Shown here piece after piece: positions 1-11,805 of a stretch of DNA of 64,000 nt (position 1 is its first letter; each line of letters begins with the position of its first letter). The notes below the pieces were generated by a model. It saw only the letters and a program-made list of their open reading frames with translations. It did no database searches and was not told the origin of the DNA. Source of the DNA: Lineus longissimus (taxonomy: Eukaryota; Nemertea; Pilidiophora; Heteronemertea; Lineidae); NCBI RefSeq assembly GCF_910592395.1, contig NC_088310.1:5401501-5465500 (forward strand), read 5' to 3'. The position numbers and the translations under genes are program-made.

Positions 1-2231
1 GTAAAAAAAACAAGTTTATCTGAATCTGAGGTTAGTGACGGTGGTGGTGGTGATGTACAGGGTGCGAATGGAAGTGGATGGGGGGGGGGGCTTATTTCTG
101 CGGGAGTAGCCCCTTGTATACGGCACTGAAGGGCAAGTACGCCTGTCAGTTGATTTACCAAAAACGTCCAGAAACATATCAAGAGGAGAATATATTGACT
201 ATTGTCCAAAAAGGCTTGTTGTCGATAACAATACCTGTAATCAATATCGATCACTGTGTGTCCTTGTTTGAACACAATATTCTCTTTGCACATCAAGTAT
301 ATAAACTATAAAGCATTATCGATCTTTCCGATTCGCAGCCGATGGGCGTGTGTTGTGAAATCAACGGATGGAATGTATTTGTGCATTTGTGTTTCCGGTG
401 GTGACAAACACGTGTCGATACAATTTTCAGTTTCCGAGTTAAGCCAAGGAGAAGTCCTTTGTATTTTGCAAGGCCAGAGCCCTATCTTAGGGCGTAATCA
501 TACGAGGATAGGTTGGACTTCTTAAGTGGTATGATTCAAACATAAAGCACGTTGCATGTAACTTAATTGCAAGAATAACTCCACATCATTCTCAATAGAA
601 GATGCTAAAATGAATTCTCTGGTTTTTAACCTCTTCACTAGCAACTCCGCTGTTACACAATCCCGGTAACCTTAAAAGCAGCCTTCTCACAAAAAGGTAG
701 ATTCTCTCAATATTCGGCTGACCACTCCTGAAATCATTCGCGCGAAATTAACAAACGCATGGCTGGTGTTCGGAGAGGGATGCGTGCGCTTATACACTAA
801 GAGCAACCAAACGGATCAAGATTTGGGCAAGGTATTGCTGTAGGTTTATTCAAAAGCATTGCATCGTGTAGCTGCTGGCTCAAATCCGAACACCGTCGCA
901 CTTGCTGGCACTAGTGGCAGTGAAATATGGTTATTTAAACACTTTGACATGAATCCGCATTGAAATTAGAAGGGCGAAGTTTGCACTAAAGAAGAATCAT
1001 CACTGTTCTTGAGTGTATGACTTGACCTTTCCAATTCATGTCACCTTGTAGTAGTGTCGTGCTGAGGAGGGACCGTGATGACGTCATGCCACGTGATCAT
1101 GCCATATTGGCAATGGTCAGCGCGAAAGTGTTGAGATTATCCGAGGTGCCTTTACTTTTTGATTTGCTTCTGTCGACCGTCACCACAGGACACTTGCTGC
1201 TTATACTAAAGAGAATTCTGATACATATAGGCCTACATTAAATTTGATGTTTTCTGAAGGTCGGACACATGATGATCACGTGCATTATGATCATGTTCTT
1301 TACAAGACGTGATAGCCTCGCCATCGACGTTTTCCATGTTGTTTTCCCATCTCCATTTGATAGCACACGTTCAATAAAGACTTGTCATATCGAATTTGCT
1401 TGGAATTAATGTAAGTTCTCCCCGATAGGAGTCGCACGTAATGACCATGTCGTAAACTAGTCAACTCATGACTCGCTTCATCGTGATATGCTGACTGGTT
1501 TATGACGAGATGTTTACGTCATCATCAAGTGCTACCATTATTTGTTTCAAAAGCTTTTTTTCAGATATATTGTGAATAGAATTCGGAGAGAAAAAATGTA
1601 AATTTTACCGGCGTTGTGTGTTACAAGGACTCACCCTCCGCCCTCCATCCACACTCCAGATCGATCGGAAGGAACTAGGCATTTTCTTGATGTCCCTACC
1701 GGCGGTCAAGGGCAAACAAAAGGGACATTCTTGAATTTTGCAAATTGAAAATGCAGACTGTCAGTGTGGTTATTCTTGTGACAGAATGCACTATCAGCTA
1801 GCTTTGATATCAATCTGCCAAGAAATTATTTCTGTTTTTGATTTTGGTGTCAAAATCTGCTTGAAATGCCTTTTTGGACTATTTTTGCATGTCATACCCA
1901 ACATAAACTATGTATTTGACTCCAAGTCATGAAAGTTGGTTTTAAGTTGTATGCACAGACTCAGATTTATGTGCAAAAAAGCAAAAGTTAAAAACCCAAA
2001 CGATTGTGAATTTTATTGACATTTTCGATCGATTGTCTACTTTTATTCATTCTTGTTATTTGAAATGAACTATAAAAAGTGTCAATTATCATGTAAAGGC
2101 AATAATAACATCTGATTGAACTCGCTTCGGTATATTGTAGCTATTGGTGCGGCCAGTGAGTTGGAGAAGGATCACCGATGATGCACTAATGTATCATCTG
2201 GCTTCGTTAATTTGTAACTGTCTAAAGTAGC
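1..2231. other. intergenic, no supported gene
   Basis: Several short open frames occur on both strands, none with a recognisable motif, a convincing splice frame or a homologue I know. It opens with a GGT-rich stretch (about 40-60) and a G run near 80-90. A palindromic CRE-like TGACGTCA lies near 1079-1086 and an AATAAA at about 1373, but no reading frame could be attached to either. An exon could be hidden here, for example a signal-peptide exon for the gene starting at 2232. Confidence 0.5.
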
Positions 2232-3950
2232 ATGAAAGACATTTACTTAAAACGATTAATTGATGGTCGGGCGCTGCTTGAGCCAGCTCTTGAGGAGAAA
2301 TTCAACCGATCGCGTTTCGAGTGCGCCTTATTTTGTAGCCTGATGCTAAATTGTAAAACTATCAATGTTTTGTTTAATGACCAATGGTCGGTGTGTCAGA
2401 TAAGTTATAAAACGGGCACCTGTATGGAGAAGGAGGACTTTGCAAGAAATTATACGCGACATCACATGTTTCAACAAAAAGTATGCATGGAATGTTTTTT
2501 TTAGTCTAAGACAATTATAAATCAGAGAAAGGTTACTTTACATGTACACGAGTGCTTTTGTCGAGCAGAAATAGTAGGCGACGTACGCCGTTTGGTTTTG
2601 GTGGTCGTGTCACTGTCAATAGTGCCGTACCATGAGAAAACTTGCCGTTTTTGGCAGATTTGCGGTGATTGAAGCAATACACCTACCTTGTTGTATTTTC
2701 ATATGACAAACTCAGTAGACACTGACACAGCCTAAACTATTACATGCAGCGATCGGGAAAACTTAAACGCACCATAGCGTGAGCGTGCATGCGTACATGC
2801 AGCATGCATTATGACTGACTCTTGGCGTCGTCTGGAGTTAGAAGTAGGAACTACATATAGTTTGACCGACTGAAAAAATGAGTAACTTCCTCTAACCCAT
2901 TCCCCTTTTCAGGTGGCCAAGACATTGAAGTTTGAGCTTCGAGGTAAATATCAGTTCATACCCCCAGTGTCTGTGACATTAGCTCGGCTCGAAACCCTCA
3001 CATTGTTATATGATCAACACGCCGCATCGATCGTCTTTATTCACGATTACAAACCAAAATACGGAGTGATACTTAAAGGAATCTGGGTTTACCAGCTGAC
3101 AGATGGTGGGAACTATCGTTTAATTAAGAACATATCGTCTGCTTCTGACATGGATGATATACAGGGCTTGTTTTATCGGCTTTATGACATGAAGTTGATT
3201 TTAATATCGACAACTGGGAGACGAGGACTAACATTGGAGTACATCTTGCTCGATATTTTGCGTTGGAAGCGGAGTAAGATTATTATTCCATTAGACGACG
3301 TTTGTTCAGCATATACCTCTAATCTACTGAATCAATTGTTTTTTAACAATAAGATGGTGTTGAGATGCACTATGGATAAAAAGACAGAAGTGAACACGAT
3401 GTATAACATTACATGGTCGCAAGGAAAAGCATTGCTCTCCCAAGGGATGGAGGTTCCGCTGCGGGGATGCACTAAAGTATGGAACACATTAGACGGCGGG
3501 TTCGTGTGCCTTAGAGGCGTACCATCCCCGACATCGTACAGTATATTCGTCAGCCTTTTACTACAGAATCACTCAAACAGTTACCAGCGCTTTATGAGCA
3601 AACGCATCATCGCTCCGATCGAAGCACTGACATTCTTCAGTACCTTCTTCGACGAACACTTGAAACTCCTAATTCGTTTCTTTGACAAAACTCGGTTGAT
3701 CGCGATCAAACTGATTGCAATACCATGCTATCCCCCCAGAGAGGCTAGTCTGTTTAAAAATCCATATTTTAGTGAAGTTAAAGTTATATTTAATCATTAC
3801 ATTCCTTCTCCCGATACGAATGAAGTTGTCATTCTGATGCATCATAATGGTGATTTAATATCACCAGTTTCTTCCGTTAAGTCTATAGATAAAGATAGGA
3901 CGAAGAAAACGTACCATTATTGTAAACTCTTTTCAAAGGTAGTTTTTTAG
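2232..3950 (+). CDS. PAN/apple-like domain protein with orphan C-terminal domain (paralogue A)
   Basis: Two exons are supported. Exon 1 (2232-2480) ends in phase 0 at a GTATGC donor. Exon 2 (2913 onward) begins after a pyrimidine-rich TTTTCAG acceptor and stays open to a TAG at 3948-3950. Exon 1 has the cysteine spacing of PAN/apple domains: FEC, then C, then NC-x-TIN, then CQIS and a last C. Exon 2 gives about 345 residues rich in beta-strand-like hydrophobic stretches (WVYQLTDGG, MKLILIS) with no family I recognise. It aligns with the minus-strand gene at 10114-11805 in both exons and in the phase-0 intron. An in-frame TAA at 2223 means exon 1 either starts at this ATG or begins at the AG at 2229-2230. 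I saw no signal peptide, so an upstream exon may be missing. A GT at 3939 could lead to another exon at 4341. Function unknown; ligand or carbohydrate binding is only an inference from PAN domains. Confidence 0.6.
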
Positions 3951-4034
3951 TACATTTATTGTGTTTGTGTTAGTTTATTGGCACATTTATTGTGTTTGGG
4001 GTAGTTTATCAGTACATTTATTGTGTTTGGTAGA
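3946..4034 (+). repeat. about 30-bp tandem repeat, three units
   Basis: Three successive copies of a unit built on ACATTTATTGTGTTTG, linked by TAGTTTATtrgc-type spacers, lie directly after the stop codon of the PAN-like gene. In a mature transcript this would be a U-rich 3'-UTR repeat. Confidence 0.7.
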
Positions 4035-4340
4035 TTTTTACGGTAAAAGAGAGGATCAGATTTTGATCTGATCCGAGAACGAGGTGACATTTTGACCACG
4101 TATATCGCGTTGTTTGTTGTCAGAAATGTAATGAAACAGTGTCGTGTCTTCAATGTTTGGTATGCATGTACAATGTAGAAGTGATTATTATACAAAACAT
4201 GCAACTTGATTTGATGTCGTCAACCAGAGAAAATGTCTCTTCGTCTTCGTTCTCGGATCAAAATTCCTGTTTCGAATTTCAAGACCTCTCTGTCGGTAAA
4301 ACTTCTGCCCAAAGTTCAGAGCCCTCAAACACAGATGTAG

Positions 4341-4544
4341 TGCTCTAAATACATCCGTGCCTCAAGTATTCTAACTGAGCAAGCCACGCCAAGTCATCAA
4401 GTCTATTGTCACCATCAAAACCCTGATTCAGGAGATTTCTGGCAAGATAGAGCCTATGATGAAAAGGACCGAGCGATTTTACAGTCAAGAGAACACAATT
4501 TGAAGAAGTCTACATTTTCTCGCTTTCTTGCTCCGGATTATTGA
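4341..4544 (+). other. possible third exon of paralogue A
   Basis: A 68-codon frame without its own ATG follows a TAG acceptor at 4338-4340 and ends with TGA at 4542-4544. It reads like protein (for example TEQATPSHQVYCHHQNP and SRFLAPDY). Its phase 0 entry matches a possible AAG|GTAGTT donor at 3938/3939 that lies 12 bases before the stop of the preceding exon. If used, it would replace the last four residues by a short polar tail. No equivalent was found for the minus-strand paralogue. Weak; it could be chance. Confidence 0.2.
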
Positions 4545-6478
4545 CAATCAACATCAGGACGCTAGGTGTCGCAGAAGAGATTGGCACCGCAACGCAGTGT
4601 GTTTCAGGGAAATCGCCATATTTTCTGTACAGCTTGTCTCACAGATATGCCGATTTTGACCCGAACGCGCTTTAAGGAACGCTGTTGTCGTTTAACGCCC
4701 TTTCCAAAATTCCATGACTAATATTTTGATGACAACAGAAGAGCACCTCAAAGATTTTGCAGTTACGGAACAATAAGAGGCTAAAAGCAAGGCACCAACT
4801 TAAAGCATGTTTAGTTTCAGCAGCGGTTATTGCGAACCCCAGCCTGCACCCTGCTAGTGCATGGTTAGGCGATCGACAATTTGTCGATGCGGCGCTTTTT
4901 CATTTCATGTCCTGCCGGATGAGCCATAGACCGCGTCGACTGCTTGGGAGTACGGCCAAAAATATCATGTTCCGACAGCCTGGTCGTGTTTGATCTTTAT
5001 TCCATGCAATCTCCAGACCTCTGTAATTAATCTGGTGTGTTGTGGAAAAAAATTGCGCCAAATGATGTATACTCGAAATAGGATGACAAAGTGTGCGAAT
5101 GATGTGCATTGTTAGCGATTCCCAGGGCCAAATCACACCATCCATCTGGTCACCATCTACATGTAAATGGGAAAAGTAATGGGAAAGTTTCGGTCCATAT
5201 TCAAAGAATACCCAAATGAGGCGGCTTGGTCAATGCATAAATTTCAAAATCCGTAAGTTTCTAAAAACCAAGATTTTAATACGCGTACATGTTGATATAC
5301 GCCTTTCTCACCAATCTCGACATGCCAAAGGGCCTTCGTCCATAGGGAATATTTCAACGGTTCGAGAGCTTTTTGCAAGGGAGCCCTCAATGACTTAATT
5401 TACAAACTGTATTTAAATAAATATTTGTATACATAATTTATTAATATCGGGGATGTTATGCAATAATGATTTGCTCATTACATAGGTCCAAGAATTCCTT
5501 TATACAAAATACCGAAATCGAGGTAAACATCGTAGACTTTAGTTCGGCACATACATGTAAATCGTTTTGAAGGTCAACAAAGTCTACGACCAAAATACCT
5601 TAAACAACAACATGGAGCTTGAACATGGACGTTACAGAGGCGATTAAGTCAATCAGTCACTAGAGGTAAAAGCTATGATATACGGTTGGTTAACTAGGCT
5701 AATGCTCCGTGGATACCGTGTAGTGAAATACAATTAAAGATGAATGGTCAATGTAATACAGGACTTAAGCATGGTCTGCTCAGTTAAAGACCAGAAACAA
5801 AATGACAGGCAGACTTCTCTTTCTCTAACGCCACAACAACCTTATGTCAAGATAACATCATTCATGCAGATATCACGTTGGTATCTGCGTGAATATTGTC
5901 GAACTAGTCCTCGAATCTTGCAATATATCAAACTTGACATCATCGGCTTCTCCCGTAGATGTCCGTTTGTCAAATCACCACCAAATGACACTTAAACGCC
6001 CAAAGACATTGCTTGGCTAGTCTGTAATTTCATCCACGTATATAGGTTCCGCAAATCCATAAAGAATTTCAATAAAAACATCTCATAACATGTCCCAATA
6101 AGGTCCTAGTTTTTAGGAATTTGCCAGTAGAAGAGTCAACTAACGAGAAGACCGATGATAGCGTAGCTTTAAATGGTAATGCAATGACAATGATTTTTCC
6201 CATGGCTTGCAAGGCAGGTTTCGCAATCAGTACGTGCGACCAGAGTCTTCCAATAAATTTATTTAAAGACTCTGGTGCGACGTAGCATTTTCAAAGATCT
6301 GTGGTGTAATCAAGTCCTGTGCTAATCTATTTACGGGACACTCGTGAATCATTGTTTATACATTGAAGTAAAAATTGAAGGAGAAGTCTGGAAATATTAA
6401 AAACAAAATCGTCGGTAAAATGCACAACATGGTTCGTACTTCGTCGCGCGTAGCTCTTCGTAACAAAACCTGCCTGCA
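4545..6478. other. intergenic, no supported gene
   Basis: Open frames here are short and lack coding character. A TTTATT near 6255 (AATAAA on the minus strand) is a plausible polyadenylation signal for the minus-strand gene ending at 6479. Nothing else was recognised. Confidence 0.45.
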
Positions 6479-8263
6479 TCATTTCACTGGCGAGGAAGAC
6501 CGCAAATCTGACATAATCTTTCTCTGACGAGGTGACATTGGCCTTCCATTATTACTTAGCACACTCAGACCCTCTGTGTCTGAATCAGCCGCACTTTCTC
6601 CTTCAAGCTTCAAAGCCACTATAGCAGTTCTTGCTTGTTCGGAAAGTCCAGCGGCAAAGGACCCGGAAAATGGGTTCAATTCGTGTTCGCCCGGGTCATT
6701 GGAAAATGTCACTCGTCGTGGTGACCTTTGCTTTCCCCGATTAGCAGGGCTCGGTGACCTTGACCGTACCAGGATGGGTGTAATGCATCTGCTCGGACTG
6801 GGTGACCTTGAACTTGGGCGAGTGTCATAGGATGGCGACATGCGTTCAGGAGGCGTTAAACTCAACTCCTCCATCGATTCGGAAATTTGTAAAGCCGAAG
6901 CAGCTTTCGGCGCATTCACTCTCGAATTGGACTCATCGCTGTCATTACTTATATGAGAAGCTGAACCACGCCGGTACCATAATTTATTATCGTCTTGTAT
7001 CACAATTTTTGGCAGTGCACCAAAATCAGAATTGCTCCTACTAACGGGAAGGTGCTGAGCTTTGGGTTCACTTTCGGATCGTGGCATTGTCTTCCTTCGT
7101 ATTCCTCCATGCTCTCTCCTAGATGATACGGGGCACCGAACAGGAGAAGGTTTCCTGTCCCCTCCCAGTACTTTATTTGAGACAGACCCAAGTGCCGCAG
7201 GAGGAATTTCAACATCCTTCCTCCTGGCCTTGAACATCTTATCACGCGTAGAGGAAAACGTATGACTTCTCGTCCGCATGTCTGTGGTCTCAAAAGATTG
7301 GTCTACACCAGCAGTTGAACTTGAGGGCAGGCCGTACCTTTTTGAGTCAGAACTAGCATTGGTACTCGATGGGTCGGGTAAGACGGAGTCGTGGTAGGTT
7401 CCTCTCTTTACATGTATTTTACTAGCGAAAGGTCGACTAGAACTCAGGTGAATACGATGTTTCTCATTGGTGCATGACTCCACTTTCGACTCACCAGCAG
7501 CACAGTTTGACGCGGGTTCGATCATGAAACCATCGATATTGGTAGCCGCATTGTGGAGGTTGGAGTAGCTTGAAGCACGCTGGCGAAGGTCCGCCGCGGT
7601 TAAATTATATGTCTCTTTCATTTCTTCTTCACTTTTTCCATCGCAACTTAATGTATCACAAGAGTAGCTGCGTTGAAGTCTACTTTCTATTCTCGGATAG
7701 GCTATACGGGATATTTTGTACTCGTCAAACTCATTTGGTTCATCTGGAAGTTCAAGAGGCGAAAAGAAGCAAGACATGCTGCTTCTAATTGCTTTACCGG
7801 TAACAAATATCCGTCTTTGCTGTGTAACCAACTCTTTCTCCTTCCGATACTTTTCAATGTTCGGAGCCGAAACCAGTATACGAGGCAACGAGAGCAAGAC
7901 TTGACCATGTCTACTCACAGGGAAGCCAATATCATATAGCAAGGGAGCAGATGGGTCCCTGTATTTCCTGTCCGGCGTCTTGGGTGAGTCCATTGCCTCC
8001 ACTTCCCGGTGCGTCTTGGCTGCGTTCTTCTCGGCCGCCTTTGCTAAGATTTTCCATCGCTTGACAAGCATGGTCTGCTCCCGCCGGACACTTGAATGGC
8101 ACTGCTTCAGCTCCTGATTGAAACCTTTGATAATTCCAGACAACTTAGACGAATCTGCATGATCCTGCCTTTTCAATTTCGCCCGCACAGCAAACTCTGA
8201 ACGGGGGGCCCTCCTCTCGTTGGAAGAGGATACTTTCAAAGCTAGCCCAACATTACGTTCCAT
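6479..8263 (-). CDS. Ser/Arg/Pro-rich orphan protein with PP1-type RVTF motif
   Basis: A single uninterrupted frame of 594 residues is the longest single-exon gene in the window. The N-terminal ~100 residues are basic and probably helical (around IIKGFNQELKQCHSS and LVKRWKILAKAAEKNAAK). The middle and C-terminal parts are low-complexity, dense in SxS, RSxS and SP sites, including SRSPSPSR and RSRSPSPA clusters, as expected for a phosphorylated, disordered protein. RRVTFSND at about residues 516-523 matches the RVxF docking motif for protein phosphatase 1. Codon use and the lack of stops over 1.8 kb argue for a real gene. I do not recognise the family. The ATG at 8261-8263 is preceded by about 15 open codons and a TGA, so it is the natural start unless an upstream exon is spliced in. 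A PP1-regulatory or cytoskeletal scaffold role is inference only. Confidence 0.75.
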   Translation of the reverse strand: MERNVGLALKVSSSNERRAPRSEFAVRAKLKRQDHADSSKLSGIIKGFNQELKQCHSSVRREQTMLVKRWKILAKAAEKNAAKTHREVEAMDSPKTPDRKYRDPSAPLLYDIGFPVSRHGQVLLSLPRILVSAPNIEKYRKEKELVTQQRRIFVTGKAIRSSMSCFFSPLELPDEPNEFDEYKISRIAYPRIESRLQRSYSCDTLSCDGKSEEEMKETYNLTAADLRQRASSYSNLHNAATNIDGFMIEPASNCAAGESKVESCTNEKHRIHLSSSRPFASKIHVKRGTYHDSVLPDPSSTNASSDSKRYGLPSSSTAGVDQSFETTDMRTRSHTFSSTRDKMFKARRKDVEIPPAALGSVSNKVLGGDRKPSPVRCPVSSRREHGGIRRKTMPRSESEPKAQHLPVSRSNSDFGALPKIVIQDDNKLWYRRGSASHISNDSDESNSRVNAPKAASALQISESMEELSLTPPERMSPSYDTRPSSRSPSPSRCITPILVRSRSPSPANRGKQRSPRRVTFSNDPGEHELNPFSGSFAAGLSEQARTAIVALKLEGESAADSDTEGLSVLSNNGRPMSPRQRKIMSDLRSSSPVK

Positions 8264-10113
8264 GATGAATCGAACACGAGATATCCAGTCTCTTCCTGCA
8301 TATGCGTCACTTTATATCCTTACGTCCCTGGATCAAGCCCCTAGGGCTTTTTCGGTGTATTCGGCCGGCTGTGATGCTGCTTGCAGACAGGAATCACCAC
8401 CACTGGTTTGCTGGCCGACTTCCTTCTCCCGCTGTGAGGCCTAGGACTATGCTGTCTGCCTCTCCCCTGTTCCTCAAGTGCCAAATTTGCAGCCGAGATA
8501 CACAAAAACAACATCGTCAGTCCTTGACAAATAACTTTCCTTTGGAGTAAAGTCTGGTTTCAAACAACTGAATTAGCATGTTGTCCGAGTCTTTTCGAGA
8601 AATGATATCCGCCAGTTTGCTCTAAAAGGTTGTCGGGGTTTCCGCGATCACCAAGCTGTGACGGTATCAGTAAAGATTGGACTACAATGTCTATTCCAGT
8701 CTACACTACGACACGTAGTCCTCTTTGTAGCTTCGTTTAGGCTCGTCTGTAACTCCGTCCACACGACATTTGTGGAGAATAAAAAGTTTTGATGTTGATC
8801 TTTCTGAAATACTCGCAGCTCACTGTAATCCTCCCAGAGAGCAGAGCCTTCAAACTTAGAATGAAAAGGGTTGAGTTCTTTCAAAATTGGCCACCAGCTC
8901 CACGACTCTGTGACGGTTGTTTAAATCCACGGAGTTTATTTTCAAATGTAGCCCCACACGAAGTAATAAAGCGATAAATATAGTAAGGCCTAATAAGGAT
9001 CCTCCTCGAAGGGGGATTTTCGATCCTGTTGACGGCCGTGAACGTTCATCCTCGTAACGCACAAACACCAAAAAAAGAGCGGTTCCCGCTGTGTCTTTCG
9101 GACAGGACGTCATCGATTTTGCTCAAACGTTCATGTTAATCACGTATCGTACACTTGGCCCAAATTCATAACAAGAATTCTTTTTATGGAACTGTGTTCC
9201 TTTGCAGTACGTCAGTCAACTAAATCTAAGTGGCTTACCAACGTTTTAGTTTGTTATCCTCATGGTCGGATAAGCGGTTTAATACATGGCAATAGAGGTG
9301 TAGTCTGATCAAGCTACGTGTATCTACAGGGTCATTCGTTCCTGGCATACAACTCCTGGCGCGGGAAACCCTTTCCGTCTTGCAGCCCGGACACACGCCC
9401 GACAGGTCGGACTTAGTCATTGCCAGTGTCGTCGTTTTATCGAAGTGATCAAAAAGCGTCCACATGATGACGTCATGGTGAAGTTTTTCGCTTTGGCGCT
9501 GTGAGTCACCAGCACATCAGGACAAAATGGTCGCTGTACGAGGGATCACTGAGTCCAATCAGAATTATAATCGGAAAGTTATATAATTCTGTCAGATTTT
9601 GAATTTTCCCCATGTTATTTGCACTTTGATGATGGTAACTACCAGGTGACTGGGCATCCGGCAGCTTCGTTATCATAATGCCCCGTATAATGCCAAGGCT
9701 CCTTTAACGCTTACGTTCAGGTCGTAACTTCAACTTCAACCCGAATTAAAAAGAGTGAACTGGCTTTGATTTGTCTCGCTGCATCAAGACATATCAGAGC
9801 GGATTGCAGAATACACTCCGGCTTGAATCCGTGAGCGTTAGATCGACAAGCCCATCCTACTACAGCGGATCGGACCTTGTTTTAATGGCTAGGAACGCAT
9901 TACCAAAAAAAACTTCCTTGTGATTGGCTCAGTCTCGAAAGATTTCGCCGCAGAAACAGAATCGAGGCTTTTGATTTGTCAACAATAATGATAGAGTCTT
10001 GAAACATCTTTCTCCAAGAAATCGGAATTGAATTGTTGTCGCTTTATCATGTTCACAGACTCTTCAAGAACAACATCAACTATTTTTTGACTGTTATTTT
10101 TGTTGTCTTGTTC
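8264..10113. other. intergenic; one weak minus-strand exon candidate
   Basis: The best candidate is a minus-strand frame, 9465 down to about 9242, which starts with ATG right beside a palindromic CRE (TGACGTCA, 9468-9475) and runs into a good GTAAGC donor. It contains a VCPGC motif. Joining it to the acceptor just upstream of the 594-residue gene gives the wrong phase, so no gene model is proposed. The remainder shows nothing recognisable. Confidence 0.3.
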
Positions 10114-11805
10114 TTAGTCTACAGCGGTCCATATCTTGACAAATTTTAAACCATTTTGGTATTTCCTTCTGATTCTTTTCATTTTTTGCTGGACATATAG
10201 AAAAAGCTTAAACCCATGAAAGTCGAAGTAGTCGCCCGTTGATGTTTCAGGCTGCACTATATGCCTGATTTCTTCAATTTGTACCTCCAGCTGTTGTGGT
10301 AAATTACCAGCAACAACTGCACATTTGTACCTGAATTTAAATATTCTGATTCTCTTAAGATTCTTTTTGGCCATAAACAATAAATATAACCACTGCTGCC
10401 TCTCATTCAATTGAACGCCAAATCTATCAACGTTAGAAAAAGATTTGACACGCACAAACTGTTTGTAATTAGATAGGCGGGTGCACACATCGATATTGAT
10501 CCAAGCTCCTACGGCGACAACGCTTAGGATATCTTGTTCAGCAATGATGAACAGTTTGCCTTTTCCTGCTACCAAATTACTCAGCGTGCAAACACGCGAA
10601 AGTTTAGGATTCCCTTCTTCTTTCGTAGCCTTGTAAACGACTGTACCGCATTTCAGAAATAAACCTGCTTCGGCTATTAATATATGTACAAACTGTGAGT
10701 ACAAGTATTTCCTTTCCCGGAGAAAGTGGTTACATTTACCATCACGAGGGATGGAAAAAGTCTCTACAATCTTGCTGCTCGGCACAATGCTCAGCAGTTG
10801 CAAGGCAAAGGAGTTTTTACCTTTTTGGTATACCAGGATTAACTTCAAATTATATACCTTCTCGAATACTCTGACAACTCTTCTGATGTTCTTTGCATCT
10901 GTTTTTGAAGTAAGCTCAAATATGTTCTTGTCACTAATCCTGTACACGCATATGTCTCTTAATTTACGGTACTTCCGACCATAGTCAACGCCGGTGATCA
11001 ATGTGCGGCTTTTATCATCGAAGCTTGTCCCCATCCATTTTTCGTACCCTCGAAGCAAGCTCCTTGCAGGTGGGTGGAAATACGCCTTACCACCATATTT
11101 GAACGTTAGATGGTCAATCTAAGAATCAAGAGATAAAAGGCAGGTTTGTAACCTTCATATATACGAAGAGCTTGCGAATGACGACGTACATAGGCCTATT
11201 TCATTGGCTTTCATATCAACGGCGCCAGCAAGCTCAAAATAGACGTTGGTATGCGTTCAGTTTGACCCCTTGACGTATTGCTTGAGTTGGGTACCAGAAG
11301 GGAAAGATTTTTTTCCGGAATTGCAGTACTGGAACCATCATTTGGCTTTTGCATACATTATATTCCATTAATAAAGAAAAAGTTAAGCACTCAAACATGG
11401 AATCTTATATCATTTATGAAGGTGTAAATGTTAGGCTATTCGATAGGATAGTTTATTATTGTGATATCAAGTAGTGTTGACGAACATGCGTCGATGAGTT
11501 TGTCAAGCCCACGGCACCCGATTACTTACCTTACGCCGAAACATATGAAATCCCTTCTTGAGCTGAAGCATATTTTCTGTTGCACAGTTGGCTGTCTTCT
11601 CGCTTAGCTGGCAAAGGATTCCTTCTTTTTCGAGATAATTGATGGTGACACAATTTGGTATCAATACACAAGCGAAAAAACATTCGAACATTGACTGTTT
11701 GAAATGTTTCTCTATTGCATCAGTGAATTCACGGTGGTTCATCACCCATTCAAACTGGACAGAGGTAGACATGTTGTGGTAATTTGGCAGTCTTGCCGTA
11801 AAATT
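10114..11805 (-). CDS. PAN/apple-like domain protein with orphan C-terminal domain (paralogue B)
   Basis: Read on the minus strand. The first visible exon (11805-11530) follows a CTCTCCACAG acceptor and ends in phase 0 at GTAAGTAA. The second (11118-10114) follows a GATTCTTAG acceptor and ends with TAA. Exon 1 repeats the PAN/apple pattern of paralogue A: FEC, C, NCVTIN, CQLSEKT, C, then HMFRRK before the intron. Exon 2 gives 334 residues whose start (LTFKYGGKAYFHPP) and later blocks (ICVYRISD, YNLKLILV) match LKFELRGKYQFIPP, IWVYQLTD and YDMKLILI of paralogue A. Exon 1 has an open acceptor, so an upstream exon carrying the start and perhaps a signal peptide is expected; hydrophobic minus-strand stretches near 11930-12000 are possible but unproven. 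Internal ATGs exist in exon 1. Function unknown. Confidence 0.6.

Noticed and set aside
9242-9465. Upstream exon of the 594-residue gene
   Set aside because: The phase at its GTAAGC donor does not match the acceptor before the gene's ATG.
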